Shown here in pieces: positions 41,298-56,200 of a DNA stretch of 64,000 bases. Numbering within the stretch: position 1 is the first letter of the stretch; each line of letters begins with the position of its first letter. The position numbers and the translations under genes were made by a program. The notes under the pieces are model-generated. The model had not been told where the DNA came from and did no database searches. It saw only the letters and a list, made by a program, of their open reading frames with translations. Origin of the DNA: Planctomycetaceae bacterium (GTDB lineage Bacteria; Planctomycetota; Planctomycetia; Planctomycetales; Planctomycetaceae); NCBI GenBank assembly GCA_002722955.1, contig PBMZ01000102.1, positions 62,001 to 126,000 on the forward strand. The letters are read 5' to 3'.

Positions 41298-44200
41298 ATG
41301 CTGTTCTCTTCCTGGCTCCGCTCTCTCCGCAACCGCATCGCCGTATCCCGCTCCTTCCGCCGCCGCAATCGTCGCCTTCAAGAACTCAAGGCCCCAGTTC
41401 AGCTCCACAACATGCCGACTCGGACGGAAATGGCACCGTTAACGGAAGAGTTGGAAGACCGTTTGCTCTTAGCATTCGATGTGAGTTTGGCTGGTGGATT
41501 GTTGAACTTGGAGTCTGACGATACTGGTCCTGAGAACTTGACGATCGCCATGACTGGTGGCGGAACGTGGGGTCTGACACTTGGTGGTGGGCAAGTATTT
41601 ACAGTGCTTCTTGATGCCGGCTCGGATATTACGGGCACGGGGACATCCGCGATTTTGATCGATGACGCCGGAATCGCCATCAACACGGTCCGCGTGACGA
41701 CATCGAATGATGCAGGGAACAGCGTCAACGTGTTAGGCACTTCGACGGTCACCATGTTGATCGACATGAGTGCCGCCACCAATGATGCATTCGTATCAGA
41801 CGGGATGTCGCTCGGTGCCTTGACGGTTATATCCGATGATATTTCGCAGACGGGAACAATCACAACAACCGGAGCGTTAGCGGTGACGGCTAATGATATT
41901 TCGACGGACATCGACTTGGGACTCGCAAACAACATTGGAGGAACGGCCACGTTTAGCGGTGGCGTTAACATCAATGATTTGAATTTTCGCAACGTGAATG
42001 CTGGCGCAACAATCAGTATCCCTGGTACGCCTGTCCTTGACGACGTTGACCTAACGTTTAACGCCACGGGAATCGCAATCCCAGGCTTTCAATCGACAAC
42101 GTTGGACGTGATTGCGGGTGGCAACATTACCGATGCGGGCGACTTGATGGTATCTGGAAATACTAGCTTCAATGCTGGTGCCAATAACATCACGCTGAAC
42201 AACAATGATAGTTTCGGGAATCTATCGCTGACGGGTAATGATGTTGTTGTGAACGATGTAAATGCGACAACGTTGTCGGCGAGCAACATCACTGGCGACC
42301 TAACGTTGACCTCCGGTGGCAATGTCAATCAAAACGGTAATGTCACCGTTGGCGGAAACGCAACATTCAACGCAGCCACTTTCGATATAAACTTCATGAC
42401 AAACACCAATAACTTTGGAACGTTCAGCGCCACGGCCGACCAAATCGATGTCAATGACTCAAACGCGATTCTGCTCGATACGATCAATGCCACGAACAAT
42501 GTGATGATTAATGCTGGTGGAACGGTTGGCATTGATACCGTCAACACGACAGCCGATTTGGACATCACAGCGGGCGGGAACATTTCACAGACGGGATCGT
42601 TTTCTGCTAACAACGCGACGTTTCGTGTCACCGCTGGCAATACCGATGCGGATCTTGATGGCTTCGCGAACGATGTTGATACCAACACGACGTTTGCGAC
42701 AGCAGGTGGTAGTTATCAAGACATTTCTTTTCGCAATGCGGACGCGACACCCACGACACCAACACTTCCCGGCTCATTTCGCAATTTCATTTTGATTCAC
42801 GACAACGCAGGCGCGGCGATTCCCGCGATCAATCTATCGGGAACGATGGACATCACTGTCAACGGTGATCTGACCGATCTCGGCAATGTCGTTGTCGCCG
42901 GAGTCACAACATTGGACACGGGGAATAATGACGTCACTTTCGATGATGCAGGTACGAACTTAAGTACGCTGACGACCGTACCGGATCAAGTCGACAATTT
43001 GACCGTCACTGATGCCAACGCCTTGACATTGGGTGCGATCCAGATCACAGGCGCAGCAACCATTGAAACGGCGACTGGAAATCTAACTCAAACGGGTGTG
43101 GTCACTGCCGATGGTGCCATCAGCTACACCGGAGCTGGCAGTGCCAGCATCGGCAACACACTGACATCCAATAACAGCACGGTCACTGTTGTTGCTACGA
43201 ATAACAACATCACTCAAACCGGTGCGGTGAACGCCGCCGGAGCCATTAGTTTCACGGCAAACTCGTCGGTCGCGATCGATAACACGGTGACATCGACGAA
43301 CAGCACGGTGACCGTTGTCGCGACGAATAACAATATTACACAAACGAACGCGGTTGCCGCTTCGCAAGCGGTCTCGTACACGGCGGATCAGGCGATTACT
43401 CATAGCGGCACGATTTCATCCACAAACAATAGCGTGACGTTCGACGCCGGCACGACCATTAATCAAAACGGCACGATCACGACGAACAACGCCGATTTAA
43501 TGTGGACATCCGGTGGCAATATGACAAGTACCGCCGCGTTGCAGATCGCCGGAGATGCAACATTTGTGAGCGACGCGAATACGATTGACGCCACTATCAA
43601 TAACGCTGGAAATGACATCAATGGGGCCGTCGCATTTAACACTGCTGACGCAGGGCAGTACGACGATATCTCATTCCGCAATGGTGACAACAACGCGGCA
43701 ACCCCAACGTTTCAGGACACGACTTTCGGTGACCTCACGCTGCAGTTGGATAATAACGATGTCACGTTCGCAAATGGTTTGACCTTGAATCAGATCACCG
43801 TGATTGCTGGCGGTGATATTTCTGATGGTGGCAACGACTTTGTCATTGCCAATGCTGCCAGCTATACGGCGAATGGTGGAAACAACATCACCCTAAATGG
43901 TGGCGCAAACGATTTTCAGGGTGGAGTGACGCTGTCAGGACAAGCCATTGCCATCAATGATGGCGTTGGTGGTTTGAGTTTTGCTTCGGTCAACTCGACT
44001 GATGACTTTACTGTGACGTCGAGGGGAACGGTGACGCAAACCGGCATCATCACGGTCACCGATCAGATTTCTGTGACGTCTACTAACGGCGACATTGACC
44101 TCGACAACGCTGCTAACAACGTTGGCGGCACTGTGACACTTCAAGTGGATTTGGATACGGCAGATATTTCGTGGCGCAACATCAATGGTGGGGCCAACAC

Positions 44201-47200
44201 GCCAACGTTGCCAGACAATCAATTCAATGACTTTACGTTGGTTCACGACACTGCAGGCGTGACCTTGCCGGCTTTGACATTGCTGGACAACGGTGGCGAC
44301 ACCGGTGACTTGTCGGTCACATCAGGTGGTGCAGTAACGCAAGCTGGAACGCTTACGATTCCAGGGACAACCACGATCAATGCCCCTGGTCAGGCGGTGA
44401 CGTTAAATGATCCAGCCAATGCATTCACGGGAGCCGTTAGCATCATTGGTACGCCCGTGACACTTACTAGCGCAGGCGACTTAATTGTCGGGACAACGAC
44501 CGTCGCTGGTGATCTGACAATCTCGACCGTTGATGGAACGATCACACAGAACGGGATCATTACGCAAACAGGCGCTGGGAACAACGTTAGCATCACCATT
44601 AATGACGCTGACATGAGTGGTGATGGAGACATCATCTTGAACACTCAAAACAATAACGTTCAAGGCGCTATTACTTTTGGGGCTGAGAATCAAGTACGCG
44701 ACATCTTTTGGCAAAACACAAGAGGTGATGCACAAGACCCCGATATTCCGCCAGTCTTCCGAAACTACTTGATCAATCACACAAACGCGCCGGTTCTGTT
44801 ACCGGAAGTTTTGCTGGTTGACGACATGGCTGCTGCACCGCTCGCATTGCAAGCCCTTGGTATCACCGTTAACGGTAGTTTGGTCGTTGGTGCTGGAGGC
44901 GGAACGAAAATGCAACAAGGGCCTGGTTCGGTAACCCCAGAAGGTCACGCAGTTCTTACTGCAGCGACAGATATCACACTGGAGCAAGCTGAAAATGCAT
45001 TCAACATCCTCTCAGCCAGCGCGAACGACATCACGATTGTTGAAGACAACCAAATCAACCTGCGGCAGATCACGGCAACAACAGATTTCACATTGACAAC
45101 CGACGGTGATGTCATCGATAGTGGTGTCATCGATGTTCGTGACGGTACGACGACGTTGAATGTTGGTAACGAGAACAACATTACGTTGGACGGAGCTGAT
45201 AACAACTTCGGCATGACCAACAACATGTTGGAGAACAACTTCTCGACCATCGTCGTGACCAGCGCGCAGAATGTGCAGATCGAAGATGTTACTCAAATAT
45301 TCCTAGGCAACGCCAACACGACCGGTTTCTACCAAGTTTCTGCAGGTGCTGCGTTGGTTGACAACGTTGGTGCGACACTGAACATCGCTGGTAATGCTAG
45401 CTTCGTAGTCGATGATGGGACGGACATCAACTTAGATGGTTTGAATGTTGGCGGAATTATCGACGTGGACACTCGCGGTGACGACAACGTCGTAGTGGGC
45501 GCTCAAGGCGACGTCACACTTGTCAATGCTCAAGACATTGTGTTCGGTGCTTCGTTTATAACCGAGAACATGTTTGTGACCTCAACCGGCGGCATCCGGA
45601 ATATCGGTCAAATCGATGTTGGAGCCAACTTGGAGTGGACGACTACGGGTGGCAACATCATCGACGATGCAGCCATCAACCTGAACAATGTGGCACAGGG
45701 TGACGCATCGTTTACGGCGAATGGAGCCGGTGCCAGTATCGACCTCGATCAACTCGAGATTATTGGCCTCATTTCCGTCAACACCAACATGGCTGACGGT
45801 GATGTCGTGATTGCGAACTCAATGGCAAGCATGACGAATGATTTGGTCTTTGGTGCCAGCAACATCGGCGGCGACTTGACGGCGACTGCAGCAGCGATGC
45901 GGCCAATCACTGACGACACAACCGTTGTCGTCGGCGGGAATGCACAGTTTAACGCCGACCAGGCAAACATCACGATGGACGGATTGACGGTCAACGGGAC
46001 GTTGGGAGTCAACGTCTTGACCGCTGGTAACGCGACTTTCACCACGACAGGAACGGTCGATTTTTCGGCCACGAATGTTAACGGTAATTTGATGGTCGAC
46101 GCTCAAAGCGGCGACATTATGGACTCTGGCTCCGTTCAAGTGACGGGTAACTTTGACGTCCGGACGCTTCAAACAAACCGCGGCATCAATTTGGATCAGT
46201 TGGATATCAACGGTGGTTCGATCGGTGTTACCACAACGGGGCCGACTGGAAACGCCGTCATTACGAATGCAACAGCAATCAACTTCCGAACAACGGATGT
46301 TGATGGAAACTTGTCAGCGACCGCGCAAACCGGCACTTTGAGGAATACAGCCGGAACGGTTTCCGTTGGAGGAAATGCTACATTTACGACTGGCACGGCT
46401 GGTGAAACTATAACCTTAGGTACGGTTCGAACTTTGGACGTTACGGGCACAACGTCAATCAATACGAGCGGTTCGACAGGTGATGCGACCGTTCAAACTG
46501 CAGTCAACCTGAACTTGGCGGCATCCTCTGTGGGTAATGACCTAACGGCGATTGCGACCACTGGCAATATGACATCCAGTGGAACGGTTGATGTGGAAGG
46601 CGATGCAAGCTTTACGACTCAGCAGAATAACGCGACTATTAATTTGCCCAACCTGGATGTCTTGGGAATGATCACTTTGTCAACGGCTGGCGCTGTTGGC
46701 GATGCGAGTATTATCAATACGACCGCTGTTGATCTAGCCGCTAGTACGATCAACGGTGACTTGAACGTCACCGCCACGACCGGAAACATCACTGATGCTG
46801 GTGCAATTGATGTTAACGCGAACGCGACATTCACGACAACTCAATCTGGTGCGGATATTCTGCTGGACCAATTGGACGTCACAGGTGAATTGGGCCTAAC
46901 GACAAATGGTGCGGATGGTAACGCCACCGTAACAAACAACAACAACGATGATGCGATCGGCATCAACTTCTCGAATTCCAATGTCGGCGGTGATTTGACC
47001 GCGACAGCCACTGTAGGCAGCGTCGAAGACGTCAATATGGGTGGCAGCATGGTTACCGTTGGTGGTGACATCAATATCGTCGCGACAGCCAATAACGCGA
47101 CGGTGACCTTGGACCGCTTGGCCGTGACCGGGCAGTTTGATTTGACGACGAATGGAACATCGGGCGATGCCACCATCGTCAATGCGACTGGTGTTGATTT

Positions 47201-50200
47201 TCTCGATAGCCAAATCCGCGGTAACTTGGACGTTACGGCGACGACAGGAGATATTACGGATACCGGTTTGGTGACTGTGACTGACGAAGCACAGTTCACG
47301 ACACTAGCGAACAATGCTGATATCAACATGAATGGCTTGATTGTCATCAACTCCATCGGCCTATCGACGGTTGGAACTAATGGTGATGCGACCATCGTCA
47401 ATGCCACGGGTATTGACCTGAAGTTGACAAACGTCGCTGGGGCATTGAATGCAACGGCCACGACTGGAAACATTTCGCAATCGGATACAGTCACCGTTGG
47501 CGGAATTGCCACCTTGACAGCAACGGCCGCCAATAACATTACATTAAACAATGCCGCCAACGACTTTAATCAAGTGCGGATCGGTAATGGCCTAGATGTT
47601 GATTTGGTCGATGCTAATGCAATCGACTTGGGAGCATCAACAATCGCTGGCACCTTGGATGTAACGACCATCAACGTCATTACGAATACTGGTGGTGCTT
47701 TGTCGGTTGGCGGAGCGACAACAGTCACGGCTGGTACTGTCAGCAATGAAGAAGACATTACATTAAACGACGCGAATAACGACTTCATGGGGACCTTCCG
47801 AGTCGTTCGGGGTGACAACGTTAACATCGTTGATATGACGGACTTGGACTTTGGCGGCGGCATTACCGATGTGGAAGGCACATTGAATGTCAATGCCGTG
47901 AATATCACGCAACAAGCTGCCGCGACCCTCTCCATTACGGGTACAACAACTCTTAACGCTTCCGCTGACATCACGTTGAATAAAGCCAATGACTTCCAAA
48001 CACTGCTACTGACAGGCGTCAACGCATCAGTTACCGACGGCGGTGCGCTTGACTTGGGGACGTCGACTCTTTCTGGCGATCTCACCGTCAACTCCGGTGC
48101 TGCGCTGAGCGATAGCGGTGCCGTCAACGTGACAGGAAATGCCGCTTTCACCGCTGGCGGTGCTGCTGACATCCTGCTCGACACGCTGAACATCACGGGC
48201 ACAACGGTTCTAACCACCAGCGGCGCTGGCAATGCGACGATCACGGACACCAACGCCAACGGCATTAACTTCGAATTCTCGACGATTGGTGGAACTCTGA
48301 CGGCAACCGCGACTGCTGGCGATATTAATGACGCCGCTGCCGTCACGGTAGGTGTCGATGCTATCTTGACGACTCAAGCAAACAACGCAGACATCGTGAT
48401 TGACGCTGGCGGCACGGTTACTGGCCAGCTCGCGGTATTCACAACGGGCAATGGCGGCGATGCAACAATCAATAACTTAGCGGATATCGACTTAACGACA
48501 TCAAATGTTGGCGGCATGTTGGTTGCCCAAGCAACCAATGGGATCATCGACAGCGGAATCGTAACGATTGGTATGAGCGGTAGCTTTACCACAACGACAG
48601 CCAATGCAGACATTGTTCTGGATACATTGGCTGCATCCGGAGCGATCGGTCTCAATACCAACGGTGACACAGGTGATGCGACGGTGATTAACTCGGTCGC
48701 TTTGGATCTCGGCACGAGTAATGTTGGAAACAACCTCAATGTGACGACGCAAACCGGCAACATTTCCACTTCGGGCACAGTGACCGTCGGTGGCAACTTC
48801 ATTGCTACGACGCAGACTGCGGATGATGACATCAACGCGAATATGTTAGACGTCACAGGTACGGTTGCGGTCACGACCGCCGGTACAGCCGGCGACGCGA
48901 CGATTGTGAACGCGACGAATTTGGATTTGGCGGCTTCAACCGTCAATGGTGACTTGAATGCCACAGCTTCTGGAGGCAACTTGGACGACAGCGGTGCGAT
49001 CGTTGTTTCGGGGGATGCCTGTTTCTTCACGACTCAAAACAATGCGGACATTGTGTTGGATAACGGGTTGGCGGTGACCGGAGCCATTGGGCTGAGCACC
49101 ATGGGCACGACCGGGGATGCCACGATCGTTAATGCGACGGGAATCAACTTCAAGGATACGGACATCGGTGGTGATCTGACGGCAACCGCAACCACCGGTA
49201 GCATTACTGATGCGGCGGCTGCTGGAGCCGGTGACAATGTCACCGTTGGCGACGCGGCGTCGTTTACGACCAGCAACAGTGCTGGCAACATTAACTTGAC
49301 CACCGCCGAAATCACCGGCGACATCAGTCTGATCACCACCGCTGGCACTGCGACTGCCGGAAATGCCACTATCGTGAATTCGACAGGTGTCAACTTGGCG
49401 GCCGCGAGCGTGAATGGCAACTTGGCCGTGACGGCAACGACCGGCAATATTTCGCAGTCGGGCAATGTGACGGCGACAGGGACCGGTAGTTTCACGACTT
49501 CTCAAGCGACCTCAACCATTACGTTGGGTGATGCTGTGCCACAGCTCAGCGTTGCGGGAACATTGAGCTTCAATACCAATGGCGCTGGTGCCGATGTGAC
49601 GTTGGTGAACCAAGTGGCCACGGACATTGGAACATCGGCGGCTGGCGGAAATCTTGTTCTTCAAGCGAACGTGGGGGACATCACGGATAGTGGTGATTTG
49701 AGCATCGACGGAACTTCGTCATTCCAAGTGGCTGGTACGCCTGGCAATCAAGATGTGATCTTGGATTCGACCGGGAACGTGTTCACTGGTGCGGTTTCGT
49801 TTGTGAGTGGTGGTACGATCCGTAACATTACGGTGTTTGATACGACACCGATCGATATCAACATTCCCACTATCAACGGTAGTCTGGATGTCACGGGACA
49901 AGGCGGCATTACGCAGAGTACTCCGATTGTGATTCAGAATCCGGGATCTGCGAGCTTCGATGCCGGCAACGGTCCGATAACGTTGACGGATGCGGCTAAC
50001 GACTTCCAAAACGGTGTCGCAGTTTCCTTGACGAATTCGGGTAACAACAACGTGGCCTTGAACGACAGCACGGGTAACTTGGACTTTGGTGCCTCGAGCC
50101 TCGGAACGGGAACGTTGACGATCACGGCTGCGGGCGCGATCACACAGTCCGGCGCAATTACTCAAGGGGCGGCTGCTGGAGCAGCCTCGTTCACCACGGG

Positions 50201-53200
50201 TGATTTCGCAGTCACGTTGGACAATGCAGCCAACGACTTTACGGGTCCGGTGTCGGTCGACAACGACAGCACGGGAACGAACGATGTCAGTATCCGTGAT
50301 GCCAACAGTATCGCCTTGGGAATCAACAGCATCGGCCAAACGCTGACAGTTCAAGCGGGTGGCGCGATCACTGACGGCAATGCGACGGCGACCGCTGACG
50401 TGACTGCGGACAACTTTGTGGCGATCAGTGTTTCTGGAGTTGGAACGAGTGCCGATCCGCTGGAATCGGTGATCGACAACTTGGAAGCAGTCGGCGGAAC
50501 GGGCGGCGTGTTCGTGAATAACACGGGCGACTTGACCATCGGCGGCATTAGCGCGACGGTTGGTGTCTCGGCCGGTGGCGGCGGTATTGGTATTTCCGCA
50601 GCGAGTGCGTTGACAGCAGACGAAACGATTGCTGAAACCGGTGGCGGCGACATTTCGTTGACCTCGACCAACGATGGTGGAGATGACGACGACTTGACTT
50701 TGAACGCCGACGTCTTGGCCACAGGCGGCGACGGCAACATCACACTCAGCGCGGGAACGGACTTGGATATCGCTGCCGGATTTTCGGTCGACGCGGCGGG
50801 TGCTGGCACGATCATGGCGAACGCTGTGCGAGAAATCAGCTTGGCGACCGGCAGTGACATCACGTCGTTGAACGGTGATATCACAATCGCGAACACAGGC
50901 ACGGGCGGCGGTGATTTTCGTGGCGTTAACCTTGACGCTGCTGACATTACTTCAACTTCAGGAAGTATCAGTGTCACGGGCGTTGGTGCCTCGAACACCC
51001 CGTCGAACGCCAATTCCGGTATCCGCTTGATCAACGACTCGATGATCACCACGGGAGTCAACGGTACGATCATCCTGGATGGTACGGGCGGCAACGGAAC
51101 GACGGACAATATCGGTGTCGACTTGCAAGGCACGAACACAGTTGTATCGGCTGTGAACGGAAACGTCATGATCACGGGTGTTGGCGGCGACGGTAACGCG
51201 ACCGGCAACCATGGTGTGGGTGTGCAGGGTGGTGCCAAGATCTCGACGTCGGGAACTGGCAACATCACCATCGTGGGAACGGGTGGAAGCGGGACGAACC
51301 AGAACCGCGGCGTTTCGTTAACGGGTAACACAACGAATATCACGACCACTGCTGGATCGATCACGATTACTGGTAATGGTGCTGGCACGGGAACGGACAA
51401 CGATGGTGTCTTCACCGACACGGGCACTTCATTGGGCTCGAACGGTGCTGGTGACGTAACCGTCACGGGCACGGCTGATGCTGGCTCGACCAGTGGTGCT
51501 GGCGTTTCCTTGTCAGGAAGTATTGGTGGTAGCGGTACAGGTGATGTCGACATCAACGGAACTGGCGTCGTTGACCCAGATATCGAATTCGGTGCGGTGA
51601 CGATTGGTAAGACGGGCGGCTCGTTCGGTTTCAACGACATAGTTTCGGGAACGACTTTGGCGGTCAATGCCGGAGCCTACTCGGTCGAGATCAACGATGG
51701 CGGCACGATTACGAATGCTGTTTCGTTTAATAACATCGGCGGAGTTATTTTGGGTGACGATGCCGCGGATTCATTGACGATCGCGGGCGGAATTACCTCG
51801 ACGGCTAGCACAACAACGATTCAAGGTACGGTAGCCACGACGGACAATCCGATGGTCTTCGGAGTCACGGTCTTGGCCAGCGCTGTGACACTCAGCAGCG
51901 ATACGGGTGCTGGCAACATCACGACCGGCAACACAACGGGCGGTCAAGCTCTCACAGTCAACGCGGGAACAGGCGACATTACCATCGGTGACGCGACCAG
52001 TGTGATTGGCGATCTGACGATCACCGGCAACGACGTGACGATCACCGAAGGCGACGACATTACTCAACCTGGCACTGGCGGAGCTTGGACGACGAACGAC
52101 GCTACTCTGACCGCGGGTGAGAATGCGATCACATTGAATGACACCACGAACGACTTTGGTGGTGTGGTCTCTTTGAACAACACCGGCACCAACAATGTCA
52201 GCATCGCGGATGCTACCGCGTTGGAATTGGGTGCCTCATCAGTCGGCGACGGCACTGTGAGCGTCACTGCTGGAGCGGGCGGAGTCACCGGGGGGATTAC
52301 CCAAAACGGCGCGACAACATTCACTCAAGCTGCGAACGCTGGGGCGGCGACCTTCGCGGGTGGTCCTGGTGCTGTTGGCTTGAGCAACAACAATGAATTC
52401 ACAGGTACGGTCAATGCCTCGGCAACTGATCAAGCAATCACGATTAACGACGCGACTGGCTTGGACGTTGGTACTGTCAATGCTGGCACAGGTGCGGTTA
52501 GCTTGACGGCAGTCGCTGCGATTACCGACGGCGATGCGGGCGCTGCAAACAATGTTACCGGCGGAAGCCTGGTGACAAGCGGAGCCACTGGTGTGGCAAC
52601 ATCCGCTGATCCTCTGGAATCAACGGTTGCTAACTTTGAAGCCGATGGTGGTACCGGCGGGGTGTTCTTGACGAACAACGGCGCTTTGGTCATCGGTGGC
52701 ATCGGCGGAGTCGTCGGTGTTTCCGCAGACTTGGACATTACCGTTGTGGCTCTTAGTCCATTGACGGCAAGTGAAACGGTCGCCAGCGACATGGGCGGCA
52801 CGATTACATTGACGGCCACAGACAATGGTGGCGACGACGATGACTTGACGATTAACGCGGCAGTCACGGCAACTGGTGGCGACGGTAACATCAACTTGAA
52901 CGCTGGAACGGACTTGGTTATCGGTGCCGTGACGATCAGTACGGTTGGCGCTGGAACGATCACGGGAACGGCAGCGGCTGGTTTTGCTTCGGCAACTGGC
53001 GCGACGATTCAAAGCGTTGATGGGGCCATAATGCTTTCGAACGTCGGTTCTGTCGCAGAGAACTCAGCTGGTGTGACGCTCAACAATACGGACATCACCT
53101 CGGCAACTGGCGCGATCACGATTATGGGCCAAGGTGGCAGTACGGGTGACGACAACGTTGGTATCTTGCTGACCGGCAACACCCATATCAGCACACCACT

Positions 53201-56200
53201 TGGTGCCTCGACGGGCATGATTACCTTGAACGGAACAGCTGGTGCGGGTGGCAATGGCAATGTCGGTGTCGAAGCCGATGATGCTCAAGTCAGCGTGACC
53301 TCGTTGAACGCGAACATCTCGATCACCGGTCAAGGTGCCGGAACGGGTACTGACAACGACGGCGTGTTCATTACAGGTGCTGTCACGGGAGCCTCGAACT
53401 CGGCCATTACCATCATGGGAACGGCGGGTGCCGGAACTTCCGATAACGTCGGTGTCACCATCGATGGTGGTACGACTTCGGTTGGAGCTGCAGACGGCGC
53501 AATCATGATCACTGGCGGCGGTGCCGGCACGGGCGCTGGCGGCGACGGCATCGTCATCTCTGGCGGTGCAGACATCGTTAGCAACCAAGCGGGCGACGTG
53601 AGCTTGAACGGTACGGCTGCTGGAACTGATGGCGATGGAGTCAACATCGGGACCGGCACTGATGTGGCTCGTACTGGTGGCGGCAACGTCGACATCACTG
53701 GAGCGTTGGCTGGAACCGGGGTTGATATTCGATTCGATACGTTGACCTTGGATAAGACTGCGGGTTCGTTCAACTTGAATTCAACTGTTGACGGCGGAAC
53801 GTTGACGGCAAACGCCGGTGCGTATGCCGTACAGATTCTTGACGGTGGCTTGATCAACAGTGCCACAACGTTTGCCAACACGGGTGGAGTCACCTTGGGC
53901 GATGCGGTCACGGATGACTTGAGCTTTGGCGGCGCGGTGAGCACGGCGAGCACGACGAGCGTTGCAGGGGCTGTGAGAACGACGAATGACACCTCGATCG
54001 CACTCGGCGCAACCACGTTGACCGCTGCCACGACATTGGATACGAACACAACTGTCGGCAACAACGTCACCGTGGGACAAATCACGGGCGGCACGAATAC
54101 ATTGACCGTCGATGCCGGAACCGCTGGCGACGTGACGGCGAATAACGCAGCCAACGTGATGGGGAACTTGACGATCACCGGTAGTACGGTCTCGATCGCG
54201 GAAGCCGACGACATTACTCAAGGCGGCGCTTGGACGGTTGGCGCGACGACTCTGAATGCGGCCGCGAATGACATCACACTGGCAGATGCCGCAAACGATT
54301 TCGTATCCGTGGCGTTGACCGCAGGCAATGCGACGATTGTTGACGCCAATGCAATTGCCGTAAATGCCTCGGCTCTTGGCGGCGACTTCAACTTGACGGC
54401 CGATTCCATCGACGTTGCAGGTGCTGTAACCGTTGGTGGAGATCTAAGCTTTGACGCATCTGGCGGAGCGGGCGACATCACCGAATCGGCGGGAACACTG
54501 GCCGTCACCGGCACGTCGACCTTCAACCAAACAACGACTGACGACGTGAACTTGCCCGGCGCCAACAACTTTGGTGGCACGGTGAGCTTCACGAATGCCA
54601 ACGACGTCACGGTCAATGACACGACAACCGCGACATCGCTGGGCACATCGACCTTGACCGGCAACTTCACACTGACGTCGGCCGGCGGCAATGTGTCTCA
54701 AACAGGCGCCTTGGACGTCGATGGCAACGTTTCGCTGACAACCTCACAAAACGACGCCACGATTACGTTGGACAATGCTGGAAACGACTTCACCGGCACG
54801 TTGACGATTAGCACGACGAGCCCGACTAATGACGCTGACGCCACGATCAACGATTCCACAGCGACCGTTCTGGGGACCTCAACAGTCGACGGCGACGCAA
54901 CCATCACATCCGGTGGCGCGATCACTGATGGCGACGGCGCTGGCGTCAATATTACAGCGATCGGCATTGATCTGACGGCAGCTTCCGGAATTGGAACGGC
55001 AACCGCTGGTGAAGAGATCGAGATCAACGCTGCAACGTTCACAGCGGATTCTGGCACCGGCGGCGTGTTCATCTCGAACAACAGCGCGGCCTTGGATGTG
55101 CAAGGTGTCGATTCGGACCAAGCCGTTGTGATCGATCAAACGGCAGGTTCCTTGACCATCAGCACAGCGAATCTGGACAGTGAAGCTGGCGGCGTCGACT
55201 TGGATGCGACGACGAGCATCGCGATCAACACCGGCGTCTTGAGCAATGGCGGAACTGTCGACGTTAGCGCTGGCACGGGAATCAGCTTTAACGCCTCAGG
55301 CATTATCAATGCCGAAACGGGAACTCCCGCCGTGAACCTAACTGCCGGGACCATGGATATCACCATGGCCGACGGTTCGATGGTCAGTGCTGCGGGTGGT
55401 CCGATCACGTTTGCGGCTCTTGGAGCCACGCAGCTTGGTCGCTTGTTGACGACGGGTGCTGTTTCGATCACTTCAACGACCGGTGCTGTGACGGATGCTG
55501 GTGATACGGGTGGAGCCGATATTCAAGCCGCGTCAGCGGTGATCTTGGCCTCAGACACCGGTATCGGAACAGCGGCGAATGCGATTGAAACTCAAATCGC
55601 AAATCTCGAAGCCGACGGCGACTTTGCCAATGACGGTACTGACGGTGAAGTGTTCATCGACAACACGGGAACACTGACAATTGGTGGCATCGGCGCGACG
55701 GTTGGTGTTTCGTCGGATGGCGACATCGGCGTTACCGCAACAAGTGGCGCGTTCAACGTCAACGAATTCGTCATTGGTGACGGTTCGATCAATTTGGAAG
55801 TCGGTGACAGCGCGGCAATCGGCGATGACTTGAGCATCGCTGCTGGCGTCACCGTTCAATCGACGGGCGCAGGCGATGATATCACTTTGTCTGCAGGCGA
55901 TATTGTCAACGTCCCCGGTGGTGGCACACCAGCTCAGATCACGTCAACGAACGATGTCTTCGTCAACATTGACTTCAACGACGCTGACACGAACGTTGGT
56001 GGAACAGCCAACTTGGCGGGCAACTTTATCGTTGGAGGCGCAAACGACGTGACAGTCACAGGTGGTGGCGACTCGGATGCCTTCAACATTACCCCCTCAG
56101 CAGCAGCTAATGCCAATGCCGATGCCGAGTTTAGTGTTGTTGGCGGCAATCCCGCGTTTCCGACGACGCCTGGTGATGTGTTGACTTTGGAATTGCTTGG

